From Bacteroidaceae bacterium (lineage in GTDB: Bacteria > Bacteroidota > Bacteroidia > Bacteroidales > Bacteroidaceae), in contig JAGCLA010000004.1 of NCBI GenBank assembly GCA_017647225.1, positions 1 to 64,000 of the forward strand: a stretch of 64,000 bases of DNA, in the 5' to 3' direction. Both the position numbers and the translations under genes were made by a program. The stretch's first letter is position 1. Every line of letters starts with the position of its first letter. Of this stretch, positions 17,560 to 24,830 are shown piece by piece. Below the pieces are notes generated by a model. It worked only from the letters and a program-made list of their open reading frames with translations, was not told the origin of the DNA and made no database searches.

Positions 17560-17986
17560 AAAGATTTTACTCTACACAACATTATTATTTTTACTAATAG
17601 GATGTATTGCAGAAACTCCAAGTGAACCGAAGTTTGAACTTAATTTTAACGAGGTTGTTATTGAAGAACCATTCACATTAGAGAGATATTGCATAGAAAG
17701 ATATGACAGAATCTTTATAGTTCAGCCATACTTTGATACAGAAAAAGCAGTCTTCGCCAATCTGAATATGTCAAATGGCTTGAAAAGTCTTTGCAACATT
17801 AATACTGTTTCAGAAACAATATCAACCATTCTATTCATAAAAGATAATAAAGTTCAAGCATACACTATCGCAGAAAGAGAAATCGCAGATTTAGTTACCA
17901 CAGATTTTGAAAAACATTACACGTTCCCAATTGACCAAAAGTTTATAATGGACAAGGAAAGGAATATTCATTTATACAAAGAATAG
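17534..17986 (+). CDS. Lipoprotein, putative immunity protein, paralogue 1
   Basis: A 150-residue lipoprotein with a signal peptide and lipobox LLIGC (C24). The body has no known domain but matches the proteins at 19240 and 21760: all share EEPFTLERYC or a variant, YDxIFxVxxYFxTE, and a near-identical end, HYTFPIDQKFIMDKERNIHLYKE in outline. The ATG at 17534 aligns with the start of the paralogues; an upstream ATG at 17522 would add four residues. The start lies inside the 3' end of the toxin-like gene in another frame, the typical arrangement of a toxin and its immunity partner. A periplasmic-facing lipoprotein could protect against an incoming toxin; this is inference. Confidence 0.72.
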   Translation: MGNSRLLSKKILLYTTLLFLLIGCIAETPSEPKFELNFNEVVIEEPFTLERYCIERYDRIFIVQPYFDTEKAVFANLNMSNGLKSLCNINTVSETISTILFIKDNKVQAYTIAEREIADLVTTDFEKHYTFPIDQKFIMDKERNIHLYKE

Positions 17987-18105
17987 TCTTTCATCGCCTT
18001 TTAGAGTCAAGTTTGTATCTCTCAGTCACATCGTAATAAAACAACAAGATTGATTGTAAACACATTAAATCATATACAAAATTCTTTGACGAAGAAGAGT
18101 GTTAA
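17984..18105 (+). repeat. 122-bp direct repeat, copy C (module tail)
   Basis: Begins at the stop codon of the first immunity-like lipoprotein and ends with the 21-bp DUF2795 gene tail. It aligns without gaps to 19735-19856 with about 4 mismatches. Its last 21 bp are also the first 21 bp of the repeat at 18085-18276. Confidence 0.88.
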
Positions 18106-18276
18106 TTAATTTCCAAGCGATTAAATCGCATAAATAACTGAGAATCACACACAAGCAGTCAGACAAATTTTGTTTGACCGCTTTCCTTTTTTGTTAAAAC
18201 ATGTCAAAAAAGAAGGGTGTTTTTATATAAACAATTGACAAAAGCTTTTTGGGCGTTATATATTTGTGGTAACAAA
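18085..18276 (+). repeat. 192-bp direct repeat, copy B (module head)
   Basis: Second copy of 16797-16988: the DUF2795 tail, terminator hairpin and promoter (TTG 18235-18237, TATATTTG 18259-18266). It ends 10 bp before the start of the next gene, so that gene uses the copied promoter. Confidence 0.9.
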
Positions 18277-18286
18277 TAATAAATAT

Positions 18287-19078
18287 ATGAGTAGAACTTT
18301 TATAGCCTGCACACCGCTTTACATCATTGTTTTTATTTTATTTTCCTGCAGTAACAAGAAGATAGACACGAGCTCTGTATGTTCATCAAAAGCTGTTACA
18401 TTGTACGGAACAAGTTTCTTAAAAGGCAAGGTTTCCTCAATCGTTTATGATGATGCACAAGGGTACGATTCAATCCTGTTTGTGTACAATAGTAAACAAC
18501 ATCCCGTAAAGACTATTTCTTACTCTAACGGAGAGGAAAATGGTCATTGTAAATATTACTATAATGGTTCCAACAGAATAGACTTGCATTACTACGACAA
18601 CAACCAAAAGGAGACATCTTATAGCATTGTTGAATTCGACAACAATAAAAATATAACTTTATGCAGGGATTATGGCTATATATTTCCCGACACAACCAAA
18701 ATGATAATGCAATATATGATGCAGAACTCTTACGATAAAGACAACCGCATCACCGATGCATTTGAATACCATTGCGACGGGATACCGCCATACAAATATC
18801 GATACACATATAACAACGATGGCACAGAAACCATAGAGTGCTTTTTGGCTGTAACCGGCGACATTTACGCAATTACAAAAGTAAAAAAGGATAATAACGG
18901 AAATATCATAGAAAAAAGTGAGAACATGCCATGGGACACACGAGAATGGACAAATATAAAAATAGAATACATGTACGACGACAAAGACAATTGGATAGAG
19001 CGCAAAATTATTGATGAAGACCCGGAGAGTTATCGTAACAAATACTCAAAAAGAAGAATACACTATTTGAGCGAATAG
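18287..19078 (+). CDS. Lipoprotein with YD-like repeats
   Basis: A 263-residue lipoprotein with lipobox LFSC (C21). The body has repeated beta-type units of the YD/RHS-like kind: YNSKQHPVKTISYSNG, YNGSNRIDLHYYDNNQ, YDKDNRITDAFEYHCDG, YNNDGTETIECF and YDDKDNWIERKI. Such small repeat lipoproteins are common in Bacteroidales and have no assigned role. The frame is open 21 bp further upstream, but that start would lie in the promoter. Its last codons and 3' flank (AATAGTCTTTCATCGC) resemble those of the immunity-like lipoproteins, so it seems to be cargo of the second module and may also be a defence or immunity gene. Confidence 0.72.
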   Translation: MSRTFIACTPLYIIVFILFSCSNKKIDTSSVCSSKAVTLYGTSFLKGKVSSIVYDDAQGYDSILFVYNSKQHPVKTISYSNGEENGHCKYYYNGSNRIDLHYYDNNQKETSYSIVEFDNNKNITLCRDYGYIFPDTTKMIMQYMMQNSYDKDNRITDAFEYHCDGIPPYKYRYTYNNDGTETIECFLAVTGDIYAITKVKKDNNGNIIEKSENMPWDTREWTNIKIEYMYDDKDNWIERKIIDEDPESYRNKYSKRRIHYLSE

Positions 19079-19130
19079 TCTTTCATCGCTATGTTTCTAT
19101 CACTCAGTTACACTACAACAAACAAAATAA
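19076..19130 (+). repeat. Degenerate module tail after the YD lipoprotein
   Basis: A shorter, diverged version of the 122-bp tail (shared TAGTCTTTCATCGC and CTCAGTTACA-like segments). It directly abuts the toxin fragment at 19131. Confidence 0.55.
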
Positions 19131-19265
19131 GCGATGGACCTACACAACAACTCTGTTGGATATCATTTAGGCAACCAAGCAATTATCAATGGCTGGAGTG
19201 AACAAGAACTATTAAATCAAGTAATAAATGCTGCAAATAATGGAAAACTACAAATTGGGCTTTAA
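19131..19265 (+). pseudogene. 3' fragment of a DUF6973-type toxin-like gene
   Basis: 44 codons plus stop. The frame reads AMDLHNNSVGYHLGNQAIIN and continues as residues 120-163 of the 17068 protein with few changes, ending NNGKLQIGL. Upstream the frame is closed by a stop at 19128-19130, so the N-terminal three quarters of the gene are missing. An ATG at 19134 could in principle express a 43-residue peptide. It overlaps the start of the next lipoprotein gene exactly as the intact toxin-like gene overlaps its own partner. Confidence 0.82.
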
Positions 19266-19737
19266 AACATTTGTCTTCACACTTATTATCACCATCTTGT
19301 TTACAAGTTGTAGCGAGAATGCGAAAAGCAATTTTTACTTTGCTTTGGATATGGCAGGATTATTGAACCCGCGTGAGCCAAGAATTAGTTTATCATTTGA
19401 TAATCAAAACATTGAAAATCCATTTTCATTTTCGGACTACTGCGAAGAAGAATATGATAGCATATTCATTGTATATTCTTATTTCAATACAGAAAGAGAC
19501 GAATTTCTAAACCTGAAAATGTCAAATATATTAAGAAGAAAGTGTGACAATAATACGATGTTTGATTCATTTTCCACTTTACTCTTTATAAAAAACGGCA
19601 AAGTAGAGGCTTACAGCGAAATAAAATGCGTTGATGCTGATTTTGACTCAAGGGAAGTAGAGAAACATTATATTTTCCCAATTGACCAAAAGTTTATAAT
19701 GGACAATGAGAGAAAAATACATATTTACAATGAATAG
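19240..19737 (+). CDS. Lipoprotein, putative immunity protein, paralogue 2
   Basis: A 165-residue lipoprotein (lipobox LFTSC, C24) paralogous to the proteins at 17534 and 21760. The second half is nearly the same as paralogue 3: FIKNGKVEAYSEI, CVDADFDSREVEKHY and FPIDQKFIMDNERKIHIYNE. The region after the lipobox (25-60) varies most, as expected where partner specificity would lie. The ATG at 19240 aligns with the paralogues and sits in the toxin fragment; 19228 would add four residues. Confidence 0.72.
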   Translation: MENYKLGFKTFVFTLIITILFTSCSENAKSNFYFALDMAGLLNPREPRISLSFDNQNIENPFSFSDYCEEEYDSIFIVYSYFNTERDEFLNLKMSNILRRKCDNNTMFDSFSTLLFIKNGKVEAYSEIKCVDADFDSREVEKHYIFPIDQKFIMDNERKIHIYNE

Positions 19738-19856
19738 TCTTTCATCGCCTTTTACAGCCAAGTTTGTATCTCTCAGTCACATCGTAATAAAACAACAAGA
19801 TTGATTATAAACACATTAAATCATATACAAAATTCTTTGACGAAGAAGAGTATTAA
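19735..19856 (+). repeat. 122-bp direct repeat, copy D (module tail)
   Basis: Second copy of 17984-18105, starting at the stop of paralogue 2 and ending with the third copy of the 21-bp DUF2795 gene tail (19836-19856). It is not followed by the terminator/promoter head. Confidence 0.88.
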
Positions 19857-20107
19857 GAGGTTGAAAAAGGTTTAGAGCCTAAATATCAACGATTTACAAT
19901 GACCAATTGGGCAGTCCAGGCAGTCATTTTTATGTCAAAAACAACCCGAAACAGCCCGAAAATGAGGCGAAAGTGCCCGAACGCTACCCTGACGCTCTCC
20001 AAGCCACTTTTGCAAAAACACCTATTTGATAAAATAAACAAAATAGTAAATCTTTTCCCTTCAAGGTATTGACAACCGACGGTTGAGGTTGTATATTTGA
20101 GATTATA
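19857..20107. other. Unassigned sequence inside the island
   Basis: About 250 bp between the third core repeat and the next toxin fragment. No frame is convincing. A promoter (TTG 20069-20071, 20 nt, TATATTTG 20092-20099) lies at its right end. The left part is more GC-rich than the rest of the island and may come from another element. Confidence 0.4.
20069..20099 (+). promoter_or_regulatory. Promoter of the third part of the array
   Basis: TTG at 20069-20071 and consensus TATATTTG at 20092-20099 with 20 nt between. It is similar to the promoters at 16947 and 18235 and would drive the exported-protein genes. Confidence 0.5.
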
Positions 20108-20221
20108 GGATGGCAAGAATGGGGAAATAAAGCAAAAGAACTTTTTAGATTTTTCAACAATTATGGGCAAGACGGTATAAGAATAAACGTCGGTCCAGAC
20201 TTTGAAGATTTATATAAATGA
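20108..20221 (+). pseudogene. Probable 3' fragment of another toxin-like gene
   Basis: An open frame without a start codon, beginning GWQEWGNKAKELFRFFNNYG and ending GPDFEDLYK followed by TGA at 20219-20221. The composition is protein-like, and the frame ends just before the next exported-protein gene, as in the other modules. It is not recognisably related to the DUF6973-type tail, so it would be the end of a different toxin type. This is inferred from position and pattern. Confidence 0.45.
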
Positions 20222-20229
20222 CAACAAAC

Positions 20230-20922
20230 ATGAAACGAACATTCTTTACCACACTTTTCCTTATTATAGCATTAACCGTTACTGCACAATATTTCCCCGT
20301 TGATACAGCAAAATTGAACAAGGCATACATGACTTTAAAGCAAGGTATATGCACAGAAAAAACAGAAATGGATTTTCTGGAAGCATTCCCGACAACGTGG
20401 CTGGAATTCTATATGACATATTCCTACATAAACGATGAAAATTACGACATATCCATGAGTCAAATCTGCAGTGAACATCTCATTACACTATTAGGTTTAT
20501 CACATGTAAACGACACACTACTTTGTAAGAAGGTTGTAAACTTAACCATTGGGATGAAGGATAACGGGGAATGTACCAGTGTTTACCAAGATTATCTGAT
20601 AGGTTACATTTTCAAAAATGAAGATTTAATAATAAACACCCTCTCTAAATTGAAAAAAGGGCATCAAATGGAATTTTGGCAATTCTGTTGGTCTAGTACA
20701 TGTGAATGTAATAGAGCCGAACATTTTAACAAAATATACAACAGAAACAAGGATAAATACCCTGAAGAAATGGAAATATCACGCATTGCTTACGAACATT
20801 TCTACGAGGACATAAATTACCCCAATTTACTACCGCACAAAGAAGAAGAATATAATCGTAAATACTGTAACAGAAATTATAAATACAACTTTGACGATTA
20901 TACAGATTCTGGCGATGAATAA
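20230..20922 (+). CDS. Exported protein, putative immunity protein, paralogue A
   Basis: A 230-residue protein with a signal peptide (cleavage likely after TVTA, before QYFPVD). It is paralogous to the protein at 21001: QYFPVDTAKLNKAY, FLEAFPTTW, a long helical middle and KKGHQMEFWQFCWSS with FNKIYNRNKDKYPEEM are shared. No known domain. The ATG at 20230 matches the paralogue's start; an ATG at 20218 overlaps the stop of the upstream fragment (ATGA) and would add four residues. A periplasmic immunity role is proposed from the context only. Confidence 0.65.
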   Translation: MKRTFFTTLFLIIALTVTAQYFPVDTAKLNKAYMTLKQGICTEKTEMDFLEAFPTTWLEFYMTYSYINDENYDISMSQICSEHLITLLGLSHVNDTLLCKKVVNLTIGMKDNGECTSVYQDYLIGYIFKNEDLIINTLSKLKKGHQMEFWQFCWSSTCECNRAEHFNKIYNRNKDKYPEEMEISRIAYEHFYEDINYPNLLPHKEEEYNRKYCNRNYKYNFDDYTDSGDE

Positions 20923-21004
20923 GATTGGAAAGAAGAAAAAACTTTTAGAAGAAGTAATAAATACAGCAGGCAATGAAATTCTCAAAAGACAACAAATATT
21001 ATGA
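20915..21004 (+). pseudogene. Short 3' fragment of a DUF6973-like toxin gene
   Basis: A 29-codon frame overlapping the end of paralogue A. After a lysine-rich start it reads KLLEEVINTAGNEILKRQQI, resembling the toxin end ELLNQVINAANNGKLK (LLxxVINxAxNxxLK shared). Its TGA (21002-21004) overlaps the ATG of paralogue B. It is best explained as another trimmed toxin tail left in front of an immunity-type gene. Confidence 0.5.
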
Positions 21005-21633
21005 AACGAGTATCTTTTATCGCACTATTCTTCGCAACGTTTCTTTCAACAGCCACAGCGCAATATTTTCCCATTGACACAGCAAGACTAAACAATGCAT
21101 ATAGGGCATTATTGCAAAATCCACAATCCAAAGAGTTGCAATTGGATTTTTTCAGAGCGTTTCCTGAAAATTGGGACGATTTTAACTCTATATACAGATA
21201 CAGTGACAAGGATGGGTATGACTTGTCAATGTATAATCGTGCATATGAACACATTAAGGCTCTCGCAATATGTTATACAATAAACGACACTCTATACTGC
21301 AACAGGCTAATAGCATTATCGGTTGGTGCCTCGCTTGACGTCGATGCACCAAACCATCTGCAAGGATTGCTACATTACACAATGCAACAAAGAAATGATG
21401 TATTCCTATATTGTTTGTCAGAAATAGAAAAAGGGCATCAGATGCAATTTTGGCAATTCTATTGGTCGAACATTATTGATGGCAATCACCAACAAGAGGA
21501 ATTCAACAAAATCTATAACAAAAATAAGGAAAAGTACCCCGCGATGATGAAAACGATGTCTATCGCTTTTGAATATTTCAATACAGGAGTGCTTTTTATG
21601 GAAGATTTCAATAATTTCATGAATAGCAGGTAA
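21001..21633 (+). CDS. Exported protein, putative immunity protein, paralogue B
   Basis: A 210-residue exported protein with a signal peptide (about 1-20, before QYFPID), paralogous to the 20230 protein throughout. Shared segments are QYFPIDTARLNNAY, FFRAFPENW, KGHQMQFWQFYWSN and FNKIYNKNKEKYPAMM. It starts on the ATGA formed with the stop of the upstream toxin fragment, which suggests inherited translational coupling. It ends shortly before a degenerate module tail at 21656. Confidence 0.65.
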   Translation: MKRVSFIALFFATFLSTATAQYFPIDTARLNNAYRALLQNPQSKELQLDFFRAFPENWDDFNSIYRYSDKDGYDLSMYNRAYEHIKALAICYTINDTLYCNRLIALSVGASLDVDAPNHLQGLLHYTMQQRNDVFLYCLSEIEKGHQMQFWQFYWSNIIDGNHQQEEFNKIYNKNKEKYPAMMKTMSIAFEYFNTGVLFMEDFNNFMNSR

Positions 21634-21655
21634 CAAAAAAATCCCTTTTTGTCGC

Positions 21656-21718
21656 TTTTCATCGCCAAGTTTGTATCCCTCAATTACACTATAACAGAAC
21701 AATGGGATTGATTATCAA
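21656..21718 (+). repeat. Degenerate module tail after paralogue B
   Basis: Related to the 122-bp tail (TTTCATCGCC, AAGTTTGTAT, CACTATAA, GATTGATTAT in the same order) but diverged and without the 21-bp core. Confidence 0.5.
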
Positions 21719-21758
21719 GACCCTATCTATTACTTTATTTAAATACCTCTTCGCCTAC

Positions 21759-21785
21759 AATGGAAAACTTAAAATCGGGATTTAA
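21759..21785 (+). pseudogene. Vestige of a toxin-gene 3' end
   Basis: Eight codons plus stop read NGKLKIGI, matching the end of the fragment at 19131 (NGKLQIGL) and of the 17068 protein (NGKLKIIK). It overlaps the first codons of paralogue 3 in another frame, the same register as in the two other lipoprotein modules. Short, but supported by position. Confidence 0.5.
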
Positions 21786-22242
21786 AACAATTATTATTAC
21801 ACTTGCAATCACCTTTTCACTTACAGGCTGCACCCAAATTATTAATGTACTGGACTTTATAGGAGTTATACCGCCATGGGAGCATAAGCTTGAGTTTCAA
21901 CTTGGAAAACAAGCTATTGAAGAGCCATACACATTTGCTGATTACTGCGAAGAAAAGTATGATAGTATATTTTTAGTTTATCCATATTTCAATACAGAGC
22001 GAACAGATTATACAACTCTTAAAATGTCAAATAGCTTAAGAGGTATATGTAATGCAAATATTAATTTTGATCATTTTTCCACTATACTCTTTATAAAAAA
22101 CGGTAAAGTGGAGGCTTACAGCGAAATACAATGCGTTGATGCTGATTTTGACTCAAGGGAAGTAGAGAAACATTACACGTTCCCAATTGACCAAAAGTTT
22201 ATAATGGACAAGGAAAGGAGTATTCATTTATACAAAGAATAG
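21760..22242 (+). CDS. Lipoprotein, putative immunity protein, paralogue 3
   Basis: A 160-residue lipoprotein with lipobox LTGC (C24). It shares MENxKxGFKT with paralogue 2 and the conserved C-terminal half, YCEEKYDSIFLVYPYFNTE and CVDADFDSREVEKHY, with both paralogues. It is the last gene of the array. A small palindrome at 22266-22281 follows the stop; the gene converges on the PagL-like gene. Confidence 0.72.
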   Translation: MENLKSGFKTIIITLAITFSLTGCTQIINVLDFIGVIPPWEHKLEFQLGKQAIEEPYTFADYCEEKYDSIFLVYPYFNTERTDYTTLKMSNSLRGICNANINFDHFSTILFIKNGKVEAYSEIQCVDADFDSREVEKHYTFPIDQKFIMDKERSIHLYKE

Positions 22243-22390
22243 TCTTTTGCCGTATTTTAGCATAAAATAAACTTGTTTATTAAAAATGAATTTATCCTAA
22301 TTTATTGATTATCAATAAAAAAACCACCATACACAAAAAAGAATACTTATTGATTGTTTGTGTTTTTATGCTAAAACGCATTTTTTCTTT

Positions 22391-23635
22391 TTATAGTCTT
22401 ATTCCCAATGAATATTCAAGATATTCCGCTTTTATGCTGTGCGATTTGATTGCAAATCCCAAAAAGGTATTTCCAAGTTTGGGGAAATAATAACGAAAAC
22501 CGGCCTTTTCATAATGCCATCCACGTTCACGATCCCCGGCATCTTTAGCCAATGCACCATTAACACCTTTATGCCTATACGGATATGCTCCTACTGCAAC
22601 ATGCACTGCAAAATTTTTCCAATACACCTCTTGAACAACCGCTATTCCAATTGATATAGGATTATATCCGGGACAATTGTCAACAGCTGCATCACCATAG
22701 AATACTCTGTCACTAGCTTCCAGTTCCTTCATATTTGAAGAATAAAAAACATCAAAACCTATACCTGTTGCATACCTAAGTGAATAACGATATAAAGCAT
22801 CGAAACTAAGCGAAAATTTAGGGTGTGCCTTTAATTTCATATTTTTCTTCTTGACAGGATCCGGTTCCTTTTCAACATAAGCATTCCATTCAGCCATACA
22901 AGTATGAAAGCCTGTACCAAGAACTATCATATACTGCATACCTTTCTTGTATTCAGCTCTTATTCGTGGTACATCAGAATATCTCTTATAATCATAATCC
23001 TCAAGTCTATAACGTGCAAAGAGTCCTGCACCAAGTCCATTCAAAGCCTCGTTCGGCAACTCAAGCCTGCCATTTGAGAAATGGCGGAACATCAAATCTA
23101 CTCCAATCTCCCATCTTTTTCCAAAATGATATTTGACAAGAGCACCAGCGCCAAAGTATGCCATAATAGGAGAACTTAACCAATTGTTTCCGGGATTATT
23201 GACAGGGTCATACCTGCCTGGATTGTAAGTAACACCAAAATCCAACAAATACCCGAAAGAAAAATGTTTTCTTCTTATTATAGAACGTTCAAACGAGCCA
23301 AATGCAGTATATAAATCGGGGAGTTTTGTCTTGTCATAGAACTTAAAATTACTTGTTCTTGCCAAAGACAAGCCTACGCTTATCATTGGATAACCAAATG
23401 CTTGAGCATAACAACAACTATCTGCAGGATTTGTCTGAAATCCAACAGACATTTCATAATTCATATAGCCCAACGAAGCAAGATTTGGACGACTCTGTTC
23501 TATATCATATCCATACCATCCATGAGCACTTAAAGCAAGGTCTGTTTTTCTGACATTTTGTGCATATAAACCGGTATTGTTCAACGCAATAATTACTACT
23601 AAAAACAGTTTGAAAATTGTTTTACGACTGTTCAT
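22391..23635 (-). CDS. PagL-like acyloxyacyl hydrolase, outer membrane
   Basis: A 414-residue outer-membrane beta-barrel protein with a signal peptide (about 1-25, ending YAQ). The segment LMFRHFSNGRLELPNEA (H185, S187, nearby E192 and E196) matches the catalytic His-Ser of PagL lipid A 3-O-deacylases. The protein is about twice the length of Pseudomonas PagL because of an extra C-terminal region, as in Bacteroidota relatives. It would remodel lipid A or another acylated lipid in the outer membrane. It is divergent from the 23838 gene; two overlapping minus-strand -7 boxes (TAATTTTG at 23677-23670 and 23669-23662) precede it. Confidence 0.78.
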   Translation of the reverse strand: MNSRKTIFKLFLVVIIALNNTGLYAQNVRKTDLALSAHGWYGYDIEQSRPNLASLGYMNYEMSVGFQTNPADSCCYAQAFGYPMISVGLSLARTSNFKFYDKTKLPDLYTAFGSFERSIIRRKHFSFGYLLDFGVTYNPGRYDPVNNPGNNWLSSPIMAYFGAGALVKYHFGKRWEIGVDLMFRHFSNGRLELPNEALNGLGAGLFARYRLEDYDYKRYSDVPRIRAEYKKGMQYMIVLGTGFHTCMAEWNAYVEKEPDPVKKKNMKLKAHPKFSLSFDALYRYSLRYATGIGFDVFYSSNMKELEASDRVFYGDAAVDNCPGYNPISIGIAVVQEVYWKNFAVHVAVGAYPYRHKGVNGALAKDAGDRERGWHYEKAGFRYYFPKLGNTFLGFAIKSHSIKAEYLEYSLGIRL

Positions 23636-23747
23636 TTCTAATAAATTTTATAATCAGCACACAAAATTACAAAATTATCAGAATAAAAGCATTATAGCTT
23701 TTCAAACATTTTTTAACAGCTATTCAAGGTTTTTATTTATATCAGAC

Positions 23748-23778
23748 TTGTTTTTATACACATTATATGATAAATTTG
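23748..23778 (+). promoter_or_regulatory. Promoter of the SusCD locus
   Basis: TTG at 23748-23750 and TAAATTTG at 23771-23778, 20 nt apart, about 60 nt before the first gene (23838). Short gaps downstream suggest one transcript to 36143. Confidence 0.5.
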
Positions 23779-23837
23779 CCATGATTAAGGCATATTTCAC
23801 CTTACTTAAGGAATTTTTGAAAACAAACTTTACTACT

Positions 23838-24806
23838 ATGAGAAAAATTTTATTTCTTGCCATAACAATTTTTACAATTGTTGCTAACACAGCAAATGCA
23901 CAGCAAAAGACAACATTAAGTGCGCAAATATATGGCTACCAGAGAGATATGGTATATTTCGATTGTATTCAGACGCCACTTATCGCACAAGAGTTCTATA
24001 CAAACCCGGGAGAGGAGCACATCTATAACTTTGAATGTGACAGATTGGTATGCATCAGCATAAACGGACGCACAAACGTATTGTTGCAACCCGGCGACAG
24101 CCTACACGTAAACATCAACTACGACGGTAAAAATGTAACCGTAGAATATAGTGGATGTGAACGCGCTGTAAACAACAACCGTCTATTGGACAATCTTAAC
24201 AGCATCAAACGAAGCCTACGATACAAAAATCAGCTTTTAGGTTGTGCGGCACTTGACATCAAGCCTAAAAAGAGAATCGACGATTCACGCATCCTTTTGG
24301 AGAAAGTGAACGCGCTTGTCGAAAAAAGTCCGGCAAGCATAGAGGCTAAAAATTACGTTACGGCTTTGACCGATTATGATGTATATCTTTCGTTCATCGA
24401 ATACCCAGTAATGTATCAAAGCGTACGCGGTGTTGCAATAGAGCAGCAGGAGATTGGCGACTACTGGAACATTATGGAAGGCTATGTTACACGTAACGAT
24501 GCCGAAGCGATGAACTGCCCTGAATATGCAAGTCTTCTTATGCGTTATTGCTTCTTCGTCAAGGAGAAAAGTAGTTATGAGAAAGGCGAGACATATGAAA
24601 TGCCTAAGACATTGGAAGGAATGTACGACGAATTTGCATCATTCTATGATGGTCAACAGAGAGATTTCCTCCTTTACACCCTGCTTTGCAATTTTATAAG
24701 AAACGGACAAGAAATTGAAAGAGCCGATGCTCTTTACAAGGATTATATTGAAAAATACAATAAAGACGATTACTACAAAAGTATTCTTGATATGCTTTTG
24801 CAATAA
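23838..24806 (+). CDS. Exported protein, DUF4369-like, without thioredoxin domain
   Basis: A 322-residue protein with a signal peptide (ending ANAQ). The N-terminal region has a beta-rich layout (TLSAQIYGYQRDMVYFDC ... VLLQPGDSLHVNINYDG) like the DUF4369-type domain that precedes thioredoxin domains in Bacteroidales TlpA proteins. The helical remainder has no CxxC or thioredoxin motif. It opens the SusCD locus, 24 bp before the SusC gene. The start at 23838 gives a proper signal peptide; an upstream extension would cross the promoter. Confidence 0.7.
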   Translation: MRKILFLAITIFTIVANTANAQQKTTLSAQIYGYQRDMVYFDCIQTPLIAQEFYTNPGEEHIYNFECDRLVCISINGRTNVLLQPGDSLHVNINYDGKNVTVEYSGCERAVNNNRLLDNLNSIKRSLRYKNQLLGCAALDIKPKKRIDDSRILLEKVNALVEKSPASIEAKNYVTALTDYDVYLSFIEYPVMYQSVRGVAIEQQEIGDYWNIMEGYVTRNDAEAMNCPEYASLLMRYCFFVKEKSSYEKGETYEMPKTLEGMYDEFASFYDGQQRDFLLYTLLCNFIRNGQEIERADALYKDYIEKYNKDDYYKSILDMLLQ

Positions 24807-24830
24807 TAACCACAACAAAACGACACACCC

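Noticed and set aside
16797..19856. Repeats read as a CRISPR array
   Set aside because: The repeats are long, two or three in number, and separated by genes; there are no short regularly spaced units and no cas genes.
19886..20170. 94-codon minus-strand frame in the island
   Set aside because: No signal, domain or promoter; it crosses the plus-strand promoter and toxin fragment.
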